From assembly GCA_030036975.1 (NCBI GenBank), contig JASHSE010000656.1, positions 1 through 16,884 of the forward strand: a stretch of DNA of 16,884 bases, in the 5' to 3' direction. The notes beneath the pieces were generated by a model. It was not told the origin of the DNA, searched no databases, and was given only the letters and a program-made list of their open reading frames with translations. Shown piece by piece: positions 8,203-14,741 of the stretch; position 1 is the stretch's first letter; each line of letters starts with the position of its first letter. Source of the DNA: Xanthobacteraceae bacterium (GTDB lineage: Bacteria > Pseudomonadota > Alphaproteobacteria > Rhizobiales > Xanthobacteraceae). Both the position numbers and the translations under genes were made by a program.

Positions 8203-8293
8203 GCCGGGCTTGACCCGGCAATCCATGCTGCAGCTGCGCTTGCGGGGAGTACAAAGGTCGCCTCCGCATGGATGCGCGGGTCAAGGCCCGCGC
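8203..8293. repeat. REP-like palindromic element made of two facing hairpins
   Basis: The left arm 8203-8228 and right arm 8266-8293 are inverted copies (21 of 26 aligned bases). Each arm also folds alone: GCCGGG/CCCGGC around CTTGA (8203-8219) and GCGCGGG/CCCGCGC around TCAAGG (8274-8293). The CCGGGCTTGACCCGG...ATCCATG type of unit is a familiar dispersed intergenic repeat in Bradyrhizobium-like genomes. It sits between the class II aldolase stop and the convergent GT9 gene and may act as a transcription end for both, although there is no T-tract. Confidence 0.75.
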
Positions 8294-8334
8294 GTGATGT
8301 ATCAAAAGGATAATTTGTTCAGAGTGCCATCCCT

Positions 8335-9528
8335 TTAAAAGCGCCTCGTCTGCGCTCCGGCCGCGACTTTCTCGCCCTTCTGCTTGAGCATCGCCTCCAT
8401 CCGCTCGATCACCGCGCTCGCCGCGACGCCGTGCATGCAGGCGTGGCCGTAGGCGCAGCGGCTGAGCTGGCGCAGGTAGCACGGCGCGCAGGGCAGGTTT
8501 TTGGCTTGCAGCACCGCGCCGTCGCGCCGGTACGGGCCGATCCAGATCGGATCGGTCGGGCCGAAGACGCTGACCACCGGACGGCCGAGCGCGACCGCGA
8601 GATGCATCGGCCCCGAATCGTTAGTGACGCAGATCGTGGCGCCGCGAATCAGCGCGGCGAGTTCGCTCAGCGTGGTTTCGCCGCCGAGATTGACGACACC
8701 GGGCGCCAGCGCGGCGACCGCATCGCAGACCGCGCGCTCGCGCTCCGAGCCGATTAAGGTGACGGCAAATTTTTGCCGCAAAAAGTGCCGCGCCACTTCG
8801 GCGAAAGCGTCGCGGCGCCATTGTTTGGTTTCCCAGATCGTGCCGGGCGCCATCACCACGATCTTGGCCTTCGCGATATCGTAGTAATCGAGCAGCGCCT
8901 CGATACGCCGGTCCGCCTCCTGCGGAATCGGGAACGAGAAGTCCGCGGGCCCCTCGTCCAGGCCGAGCAGCGGCCCGACATTGAGATAACGGTCGACCGC
9001 GTGCATTTCGAGCGTCGGCACCGGAATGGTGTGCGTGTAGGCGAGCCAGCTGCCTTCGCGCGCGCCCTGCCAGGCGTGCTTGCGGGTCTGCTCGGGAAAC
9101 GCGCGCTCGGACGCCTGCCACACCTCGGCGCGTGGCCGGTCGAAACCGACGCGCGCCGGCGCGCCGGTCGCCAGCGCCAGCAAGGCGGTGCGCATCTGGC
9201 CGTGCATGTCGACCACGAGATCGTAGCTGGCGGCGCGCAGTTTGGTCGCCAACCGCACATAACCGGCGAGCGCCGCAAGACTGCCGAGACCCCACGGTCC
9301 GGCGCGCACCGCGCGCGCGAACGCGAGCACGTTGCTGATGGCGGGATGATGCCGCAAAAGCTCGGCGATGCCCGGCGTGACCAGCCAATCGAGCTGCGCA
9401 TTCGGATAGCGCCGCCGCAGCTTGTTGAGCACCGGGATGGTGTGCACCACGTCGCCGACGGCCGACAATTTGATCAGCAGAATCTTGGAAAAGTCGCGGC
9501 TGCGCAACTCGTCCGCCGAGAGGGTCAA
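8335..9528 (-). CDS. Glycosyltransferase family 9 protein, heptosyltransferase-like
   Basis: 397 aa, GT-B fold; family members move ADP-heptose onto lipid A-core LPS at the inner membrane. The N-terminus ILLIKLSAVGDVVHTIPVL (16-34) is the classical heptosyltransferase start, and the C-terminal sugar-nucleotide site shows NDSGPMHLAVALGRPVVSVF and FGPTDP. A C-terminal Cys cluster (CAPCYLRQLSRCAYGHAC) is present; similar Cys-rich segments occur in WaaF-type enzymes. The start is TTG at 9528, chosen because AGAGGAG (9536-9542) lies seven bases upstream and no ATG precedes the conserved N-terminus. It lies 40 bp downstream of a 2OG oxygenase gene on the same strand, so they are probably co-transcribed. 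Whether it is WaaC, WaaF or another GT9 member cannot be told. Confidence 0.9.
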   Translation of the reverse strand: MTLSADELRSRDFSKILLIKLSAVGDVVHTIPVLNKLRRRYPNAQLDWLVTPGIAELLRHHPAISNVLAFARAVRAGPWGLGSLAALAGYVRLATKLRAASYDLVVDMHGQMRTALLALATGAPARVGFDRPRAEVWQASERAFPEQTRKHAWQGAREGSWLAYTHTIPVPTLEMHAVDRYLNVGPLLGLDEGPADFSFPIPQEADRRIEALLDYYDIAKAKIVVMAPGTIWETKQWRRDAFAEVARHFLRQKFAVTLIGSERERAVCDAVAALAPGVVNLGGETTLSELAALIRGATICVTNDSGPMHLAVALGRPVVSVFGPTDPIWIGPYRRDGAVLQAKNLPCAPCYLRQLSRCAYGHACMHGVAASAVIERMEAMLKQKGEKVAAGAQTRRF

Positions 9529-9535
9529 GCGCCGG

Positions 9536-9542
9536 CTCCTCT
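9536..9542 (-). promoter_or_regulatory. Ribosome binding site that fixes the TTG start of the GT9 gene
   Basis: AGAGGAG on the minus strand, seven bases before TTG at 9528. It is the only strong SD near the conserved N-terminus. Confidence 0.6.
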
Positions 9543-9568
9543 GACCAATGGCGCCAACCTCGCGCGCA

Positions 9569-10222
9569 CTACACGCGGCCCGGCAAAATCATCTGCAGCA
9601 CGCGCTTGAAGGACGCCGAGGTGTGGTGGCGCAGCATGGCGATCTGGCGGTTGCCCTGCGAGGTGAGCCAGTTGAACTGAATGACGCGGCGCTCGCCGGA
9701 AAACGGCTCGTGGCCATGCCAGGAATTGTTGCTGCGCTTGAACGCGAGCAATGTGCCGGCGACCGGCGGCACTTCGACGATGATATCGTTGAGGTCGCGC
9801 GCCGAGTGCAACAGCCGCAGCCGGCCGCCGGAATTTTCCCAGCTCGGATTCATGTAGATCAGAACGGTGATGATTTTTGTCCTCGAATCGGTATGAATTT
9901 TACCGTCGCTGGGATCGCAGCGACCGCGCACCGTGGTCATGGTCGGCCGGCCGGAGAGATCGACGCCGAATTTGTCTTCGAACGCTTCGCGAAAGCGTCC
10001 GCCGTCCAGTTCGTCGAGCAGTTTTTGGAACCCGGCGCCGAACACGAGCTGATCAGTCGGAAAGCTGCCGGACGAGGCGATTTTCGGATAATCCGCATTG
10101 ATCGCCGCCAGGCCCGCTTCGCTGACAAAGCCAGGCACCACCAGATGCGCGAACGGCTCGCGCACCAGCGGCGTGGCCGCCAACGCCTCAAGCCTCAGAT
10201 AATCCGCCATCTTTCCCTGCAT
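9569..10222 (-). CDS. 2OG-Fe(II) oxygenase superfamily protein
   Basis: 217 aa; predicted non-heme iron dioxygenase of the double-stranded beta-helix type. The iron triad is visible as H110-x-D112 (GKIHTDSRTK) and H169 or H171 (NSWHGHEPF). The 2-oxoglutarate-binding arginine is in GERRVIQFNW (R178 or R179). The central strand region ITVLIYMNPSWENSGGRLRLL is typical of the PF13640-like branch. An alternative start is the ATG at 10210 (MADYLRLE); neither has a clear SD. It leads the gene pair with the GT9 enzyme 40 bp downstream, suggesting hydroxylation of a sugar, lipid or protein connected with the cell surface. That is context only. The substrate is unknown. Confidence 0.88.
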   Translation of the reverse strand: MQGKMADYLRLEALAATPLVREPFAHLVVPGFVSEAGLAAINADYPKIASSGSFPTDQLVFGAGFQKLLDELDGGRFREAFEDKFGVDLSGRPTMTTVRGRCDPSDGKIHTDSRTKIITVLIYMNPSWENSGGRLRLLHSARDLNDIIVEVPPVAGTLLAFKRSNNSWHGHEPFSGERRVIQFNWLTSQGNRQIAMLRHHTSASFKRVLQMILPGRV

Positions 10223-10246
10223 CTTGCTTGGCGGCGGACCTTAGCA

Positions 10247-10260
10247 CCGCACCGGTGCGG
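10247..10260. repeat. Perfect 14-bp palindrome between two minus-strand genes
   Basis: CCGCACCGGTGCGG, a perfect palindrome, lies in the 59-bp gap after the second molybdenum subunit gene and 25 bp before the 2OG oxygenase start. No T-tract follows on either strand, so it looks more like a protein-binding site or weak hairpin than a strong terminator. Confidence 0.5.
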
Positions 10261-10281
10261 CGTAAATCAACGGGGTTTCAA

Positions 10282-12648
10282 TTATGACTCTTTGTTGGCG
10301 CGTGCGTCTCGGATCGCCTGCCACACGCGTTGCGGCGTCGCCGGCATTTCGATGTGGCGCACGCCGAATTCGGCGAGCGCATCGACGATGGCGTTGATGA
10401 CGACGGCGAGTGCCGGCACAGTACCGCCTTCACCGGCCGGGCGGATGCCGAGCGGGTGGGTGGTCGAGGGCACTTCGGAGAGTTCCGTCGCATAGGACGG
10501 CAGGTCGCTGGCGCGCGGCATGGCGTAATCCATGAACGAGCCGGACAGCATTTGTCCGGTTTGCGGATCGTAATGGGCGTGTTCCATCAGCGCCTGTCCG
10601 GCCCCCTGGGCGATGCCGCCGTGCACCTGGCCGTGGATGATCAGCGGATTGACGGCGCGGCCGACGTCGTCGACCGCCGCATAATGGACGAGCTCGATCG
10701 CGCCAGTCTCCGGGTCGACTTCGACTTCGCAGACCTGGCAGCCATACGGAAAGCTCGCCTCGGCGATGGTCTGATCGCTTTCCGCATGGAGCGGCCCGCG
10801 CAGTTCGGCCGGCAGGTCGGTGCGCTCGACTGCCGCGCGCGCTACCTCAAACAGGTCCACTGCGTGGTTGGTGCCCTTCACGGTGAAGCGGCCGGCCTTG
10901 AACTCGATATCGGCGGCGCTCGTCTCCAACAAAAACTCGGCGATCCGCGCGGCCTTCTCGATGACGCCGTCGGAGGATTTTTTGATCACCAGCGAGCCGA
11001 GCCGCATGCCGCGGCCGGAATGCGCGCCGCCGCCGACAGTCACGCGGTCGGTGTCGCCGGCGATCACGCGGATCGATTCGAGCGGCACGCCGAGCCATTC
11101 GGTGACGAGCTGGGCGAAGCTCGTCTCATGGCCCTGGCCCTGTGAGGTGACGCCGATCACCAGTTCGACGATGCCTTCAGGCTTGACCAAAATCTCGGCC
11201 TTCTCGCGCGGCACGCCGGTCGAGACGTCGACGTAATTGGCGACGCCGATGCCGCGGCACTTTCCGCGCTTTCTGGCCTCGGAGCGACGGCGCTTGAAGC
11301 CTGCCCAATCGCCGAGTTGCTGCGCCGTCTCCATGGCGCCGCCGTAATCGCCGCTGTCGTAGGTTAGGCCGAACGGATTTTTGTAAGGCAGCTCTTTTTT
11401 CTTCAATAGATTGCGCCGCCGCAGGTCTACGCGGTCGAAGCCGTGCTCGCGGGCGGCGAGATCGATCAGCCGTTCGATCACGAAAATCACTTCCGGCCGG
11501 CCGGCGCTGCGATAGGGCCGGGTCGGCGCGGTGTTCGACAGCGTGGCGCGGGCGCGAAAGTGCGCCGCCGGCATGCGGTAGACGCTCGACATCATCTGCA
11601 CGCCCTTCTGCACCATCGAAAAATTCGTGGTGTGGCCGCCGAGATTGCCGAGGTTGCTGCCACGCATGGCCAGGAACTTTCCGTCGGCGTCGAGCGCCAG
11701 TTCCGCTTCAACAACGAGATCGCGCGCCTGATAGTCGGAGAGAAACGATTCGTGACGTTCGATGATCCATTTCACCGGCCGCCCAAGTTTTTTCGCCGCC
11801 CAGGCAATCAGTGCGAATTCCGCGTAGATCATGCCGCGGGTGCCAAAATTGCCGCCGACGTCGCCCATCAGCACGTGCACCTTGTCGGACAGCACGTCGA
11901 GAATGGCGGCGAGATCGTCCTTCAGGCGAACGGCGCCGCCGTTGCCGGCGTAGAGCGTGATGCGGCCGGTCGCCGCATCGTAAACGGCGAGCGCGGCGCG
12001 CGGCTCCATCGGCACGCCGGTGACGCGCTGCACCCAGGTTTCGAATCGCGTCACGTGCGCGGCGCGCGCAAACGCCGCTGCGGTCGCCGCGGCATCGCCA
12101 AGTTCGGCATCGAAGCAAACGTTTGAGGCAGCCGCCTCGTGCACACGCGGCGCGTCCTGTCGCGCTGCGGCAGCGGTTTCGACAATCGCCGGCAAAATTT
12201 CGTAATCGATTGCGACTTTCTCGGCGCCGTCCTTCGCCGCGTAAAGCGTTTCACCGACCACCATCGCCACCGCTTCGCCGACGAAGCGCGCCTTATCGGC
12301 CGGTAGCGGATAATGCGCCGCGGTGAACGGCTCGGCGCCGTCGCTATTGCGCAATTTGATTTCCGCCGGATGCGCCGACCACGGCTTGTGCGGAATCGGA
12401 TGAAGTCCGTCGGCCAACAGATCGGCGCCGGTGAGCACCGCTAGCACGCCGGGCACCGCCAGCGCCTCGTCCTTGGCAATAGCGCGAATGCGCGCGTGCG
12501 CATGCGGCGAGCGCACCATCACGGCATAAGCTTGGCGCGGCAAGTTTTCGTCGGCGGTGTAGCGGCCGGCGCCGCGCACGAGCCGTAAATCCTCGCGCCG
12601 CGGCACCGGCGCGCCGATGCCGGAGTGGTTTTTTGGGGATGCTGTCAT
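10282..12648 (-). CDS. Molybdenum hydroxylase large subunit (xanthine dehydrogenase / CoxL family), copy 2
   Basis: 788 aa from the ATG at 12648; a GTG four codons upstream is possible, and neither has a convincing SD. Same fold and cofactor as the large subunit at 3604-5928, from which it clearly differs in sequence. The hammerhead domain begins at PVPRREDLRLVRGAGRY. Cofactor motifs are GNFGTRG (266-272), PYRSAGRPE (378-386), SQGQGHET (502-509), GDTD (531-534) and PAGEGG (737-742), with E740 the likely catalytic base. The loop resembles the AYRGAGR of form II enzymes, not the Cys-containing loop of CO dehydrogenase. No FAD or iron-sulfur partner gene is adjacent in the window; the gene is divergent from a flavin monooxygenase. 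An aldehyde or heteroaromatic substrate is likely but not identifiable. Confidence 0.92.
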   Translation of the reverse strand: MTASPKNHSGIGAPVPRREDLRLVRGAGRYTADENLPRQAYAVMVRSPHAHARIRAIAKDEALAVPGVLAVLTGADLLADGLHPIPHKPWSAHPAEIKLRNSDGAEPFTAAHYPLPADKARFVGEAVAMVVGETLYAAKDGAEKVAIDYEILPAIVETAAAARQDAPRVHEAAASNVCFDAELGDAAATAAAFARAAHVTRFETWVQRVTGVPMEPRAALAVYDAATGRITLYAGNGGAVRLKDDLAAILDVLSDKVHVLMGDVGGNFGTRGMIYAEFALIAWAAKKLGRPVKWIIERHESFLSDYQARDLVVEAELALDADGKFLAMRGSNLGNLGGHTTNFSMVQKGVQMMSSVYRMPAAHFRARATLSNTAPTRPYRSAGRPEVIFVIERLIDLAAREHGFDRVDLRRRNLLKKKELPYKNPFGLTYDSGDYGGAMETAQQLGDWAGFKRRRSEARKRGKCRGIGVANYVDVSTGVPREKAEILVKPEGIVELVIGVTSQGQGHETSFAQLVTEWLGVPLESIRVIAGDTDRVTVGGGAHSGRGMRLGSLVIKKSSDGVIEKAARIAEFLLETSAADIEFKAGRFTVKGTNHAVDLFEVARAAVERTDLPAELRGPLHAESDQTIAEASFPYGCQVCEVEVDPETGAIELVHYAAVDDVGRAVNPLIIHGQVHGGIAQGAGQALMEHAHYDPQTGQMLSGSFMDYAMPRASDLPSYATELSEVPSTTHPLGIRPAGEGGTVPALAVVINAIVDALAEFGVRHIEMPATPQRVWQAIRDARANKES

Positions 12649-12764
12649 CTTTTCTTGCACTCGTCGTCGATTTCTCAGGGAATTGTAGCAATGCTGAATG
12701 TCGATAGGGAATGGCGGATGCCGGGCATTTGCGCAAACGACAGCGCGCGGGCGCGGTTGCGGTT

Positions 12765-12776
12765 CTCGACGTCGAG
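12765..12776. promoter_or_regulatory. Perfect 12-bp palindrome in a divergent promoter region, possible operator
   Basis: CTCGACGTCGAG sits in the 223-bp gap between the divergent molybdenum subunit and flavin monooxygenase genes. Its symmetry and position suit a dimeric regulator, but GC-rich palindromes also arise by chance. Confidence 0.3.
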
Positions 12777-12794
12777 GACAACGATGCCTACCCT

Positions 12795-12869
12795 ACGATC
12801 CTCCGCCTTGCGCGTGCTGACAAGCCGCCGCTGCGGATGTACAGAGAAGAAAACCGTGCGGAGGATCGT
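12795..12869 (+). promoter_or_regulatory. Inverted repeat that can mask the ribosome binding site of the 12872 gene
   Basis: ACGATCCTCCGC (12795-12806) and GCGGAGGATCGT (12858-12869) are perfect 12-bp inverted copies 51 bp apart. The right arm contains GGAGGA (12860-12865), the SD for the TTG start at 12872. In an mRNA that starts upstream of 12795 the two arms could pair and hide the SD. The loop has smaller stems of its own (CTTG/CAAG and CCGC/GCGG). Regulation is inferred from the structure alone. Confidence 0.5.
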
Positions 12870-12871
12870 CG

Positions 12872-14050
12872 TTGCTCGCTCGCGATGAGCAGAACAAGCC
12901 GGTAGATTGGGTCGCGCGTGCACGCGCGCTGGTGCCGCTGATCGAGGCCGCCGCCGACCGCATCGAGGCCGAGCGTCGCATCGTGCCTGATGTCGTCGCG
13001 GCGCTGCACGAGGCCGGCATCTTTCACATGCTGCTGCCGCCGGCGCTCGGCGGCGGCGGTGCCGATATCGTTGCCTTCAACCAGGTGATCGAAACCATCG
13101 CGGCGGCCGATGCCAGCACCGCGTGGTGCCTCGGCCAGCAGGTGGCGTCGACGCAGGCCGCCGGCTACCTCGATCGCAAAATCGCGCGCGAAGTGTTTGG
13201 CCCGCCGCATGGCGCGGTGGCGTGGGGTCCGCCGTCCGGCGCGACGGCGAAAGTCACCGACGGCGGCTACGTCGTGAACGGCCGCTGGCGCTTTGCCTCG
13301 GGTAGCGGCCATTGTCCGTGGATCGGCGGCCACGCGGCGGTGGTCGAGCGCGACGGCAAGCCGCGGCTCGACGACAAGGGCCGCCCGGTGCTGCGCACCA
13401 TGCTGTTCCGCAAGGAGCGCGCCGCCTGGACCGACATCTGGCACACGATCGGACTACGCGGCACCGGCAGCAATCAATATGAGGTGAAAGATCTGTTTGT
13501 GCCGGATGCTTACACGACTTGGCGCGACCAGCCATCCGACCGCACCGATGACGGGCCGCTGTTCAATATTCCGCTGCTCACGCTTTACGGCATCGGCTTC
13601 TCCGGCGTCGGGTTGGGCTTGGCGCGTGCCAGCCTCGATGCGTTTATGACGCTCGCCGCCGGCAAGACCGGACGCGTCGGCCGCGGCCTCATGCGCGATA
13701 ACCCGGTCATCCAGTCCGAGGTGGCGAAGGTTGCCGGCGGTCTGCACGCCGCGCGCGCTTTCCTGCGCGACATGCTGGAGGAAATCTGGGACGCGGTGAA
13801 CAAGGACGGCGCCACGCTCGAACAGCGCGCGCGGCTCCGCCTTGCGATTACCGGGGCGCTGGATCAGTCCGTCGTCGTCGTCGACTTCGCCTACACGGCC
13901 GCCGCCACAAGTGCGATCTTCAACGGCAGCCCGCTCGAGCGCCGCTTCCGCGACATGCACACCGTCACCGCGCAAGGCCAGGCGCACATGTCCAATTTCG
14001 AATCCGCCGGCCGAGCCTTGTTCGGTCTTGAGCCGAGCCAACGACTCTAA
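12872..14050 (+). CDS. Acyl-CoA-dehydrogenase-fold flavin-dependent monooxygenase (hydroxylase component)
   Basis: 392 aa, TTG start fixed by GGAGGA six bases upstream. It has the acyl-CoA dehydrogenase fold in order: N-terminal helices (ALHEAGIFHMLLPPALGGGG, 44-63), middle beta domain (GGYVVNGRWRFASGSGH, 131-147) and C-terminal helices. GLRGTGSNQYEVKDLFVP (194-211) is a hallmark of group D two-component monooxygenases (HpaB/HsaA/DszC type). The usual acyl-CoA dehydrogenase catalytic Glu is not evident. Such enzymes use reduced FMN or FAD supplied by a separate reductase to hydroxylate aromatic or sulfur compounds. No reductase gene is visible nearby. It is divergent from the second molybdenum subunit gene, which may act in the same pathway. 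The substrate is unknown, and a true dehydrogenase is a less likely alternative. Confidence 0.88.
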   Translation: MLARDEQNKPVDWVARARALVPLIEAAADRIEAERRIVPDVVAALHEAGIFHMLLPPALGGGGADIVAFNQVIETIAAADASTAWCLGQQVASTQAAGYLDRKIAREVFGPPHGAVAWGPPSGATAKVTDGGYVVNGRWRFASGSGHCPWIGGHAAVVERDGKPRLDDKGRPVLRTMLFRKERAAWTDIWHTIGLRGTGSNQYEVKDLFVPDAYTTWRDQPSDRTDDGPLFNIPLLTLYGIGFSGVGLGLARASLDAFMTLAAGKTGRVGRGLMRDNPVIQSEVAKVAGGLHAARAFLRDMLEEIWDAVNKDGATLEQRARLRLAITGALDQSVVVVDFAYTAAATSAIFNGSPLERRFRDMHTVTAQGQAHMSNFESAGRALFGLEPSQRL

Positions 14051-14097
14051 TGCTGTTGTTGAATCATCAGATGAGACGATCCGTCCCAATTTGTTTA

Positions 14098-14307
14098 CCT
14101 CACCCTGAGAGAATGTGAATCTATTCGCGTTTTGCGATTTTCGAAGGTCCTAAGTCCTTGATTTGACTCAGGTCGCAAACCTCCAAAATCAATAGATTCA
14201 CACGCTCTGAGGCGCGAGCGAAGCGAGCCTCGAAGGATGCAGGCCGAGGCGCTCGGGCCATCGCCCTTCGAGGCTCGGCGCTGCGCGCCGAGCGCCTCAG
14301 GATGAGG
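14098..14307. repeat. Rhizobial-type palindromic intergenic repeat, split by an insertion
   Basis: The outer arms CCTCACCCTGAG (14098-14109) and CTCAGGATGAGG (14296-14307) are inverted copies with one mismatch. The body 14207-14300 has CTGAGGCGC/GCGCCTCAG at its ends and GAGCCTCGAAGG (14225-14236) opposite CCTTCGAGGCTC (14265-14276). CCTCATCCTGAGG...CGAAGGATG repeats are common between genes in this order. Here the left arm is interrupted after CTGAG by the 97-bp element described separately. The repeat fills the gap between the monooxygenase stop and the convergent zinc-ribbon gene. Confidence 0.8.
14110..14206. mobile_element. 97-bp MITE-like insertion with inverted ends and CTGAG duplication
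   Basis: The ends AGAATGTGAATCTATT (14110-14125) and AATAGATTCACACGCT (14191-14206) are inverted copies, 14 of 16 bases matching, including 12 in a row. CTGAG occurs directly before (14105-14109) and directly after (14207-14211), as expected for a 5-bp target duplication. Removing the element plus one CTGAG restores the left arm of the surrounding palindrome. It has no coding capacity, so it would need a transposase from elsewhere. The transposon family is not identified. Confidence 0.6.
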
Positions 14308-14330
14308 TTAGAGGTCGTGTGCTGTAGACG

Positions 14331-14528
14331 TTACGCCGCTTCAACGAAGAAGACGTCGGTCTCGAAGGCGTAGCCGCAGGCTTCGCACGACCAGGTGTGC
14401 CGCACCCGCCGCTCGTTGAGATATTCGGACCAGTCCGGAGCCAGGAGCCATTCGCCGCATTGCGGGCACTGGTTCTTGTTGGCGACGGCGAGCCGGTCTT
14501 TTGCCGCCTTGTTGGTCTGCAGGGTCAT
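14331..14528 (-). CDS. Small zinc-ribbon-like protein
   Basis: 65 aa from the ATG at 14528, chosen because AGGGAG lies exactly six bases upstream; an ATG at 14534 directly touches that SD, and further upstream extension is possible but unlikely. Two CxxC knuckles, CPQCGEW (C21, C24) and CEACGYAF (C48, C51), are separated by 23 residues that include LNERRVRHTWS, a layout that fits a single zinc ribbon. The protein ends FETDVFFVEAA. No further domain is present. Function is unknown; small zinc ribbons of this sort may bind nucleic acid or a protein partner. It stands alone between the split palindromic repeat and the exported-protein gene, and is divergent from the latter. Confidence 0.72.
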   Translation of the reverse strand: MTLQTNKAAKDRLAVANKNQCPQCGEWLLAPDWSEYLNERRVRHTWSCEACGYAFETDVFFVEAA

Positions 14529-14659
14529 CGTCATCTCCCTGGACCCCTCCCTTTGTTGGACAAGAGCATCGCCCAACTCTGTGGCACCGGCGTGACGAAG
14601 CTGCGTCAGCGGAGCGGAGAAGGGATGGAAATGTCTTGCCGGCGCGACCGGTGGCTCGA

Positions 14660-14688
14660 TTGCGGCGCTGCCGCTCGTGCAATAGATT
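14660..14688 (+). promoter_or_regulatory. Possible promoter of the exported-protein gene
   Basis: TTGCGG (14660-14665), a 17-bp spacer and TAGATT (14683-14688) end 53 bp before the ATG at 14742. The -10 box lies inside the word CAATAGATTCACA (14680-14692), which is also found at the end of the 97-bp insertion. Both boxes are weak matches to consensus. Confidence 0.3.
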
Positions 14689-14741
14689 CACAAAGCCGGC
14701 GTCGACTTGCGGCACCGCACAAAAAGGTGATGGAGACCGCC

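Noticed and set aside
8773..10495. Two plus-strand frames of 278 and 315 codons
   Set aside because: Opposite the GT9 and 2OG oxygenase genes, which carry clear catalytic motifs; the plus-strand products have none.
3604..12648. Carbon monoxide dehydrogenase identity for the two CoxL-like proteins
   Set aside because: Both lack the AYRCSFR loop cysteine that holds copper, and coxM/coxS are absent.
12625..12923. Small frames on both strands in the gap between 12648 and 12872
   Set aside because: None has a good SD or recognisable domain; the minus-strand one overlaps the monooxygenase start. The shared VLDVE string comes from the CTCGACGTCGAG palindrome read on both strands.
14163..14198. Promoter TTGACT...TAGATT inside the 97-bp element
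   Set aside because: Spacer is 24 bp, too long for a sigma70 promoter.
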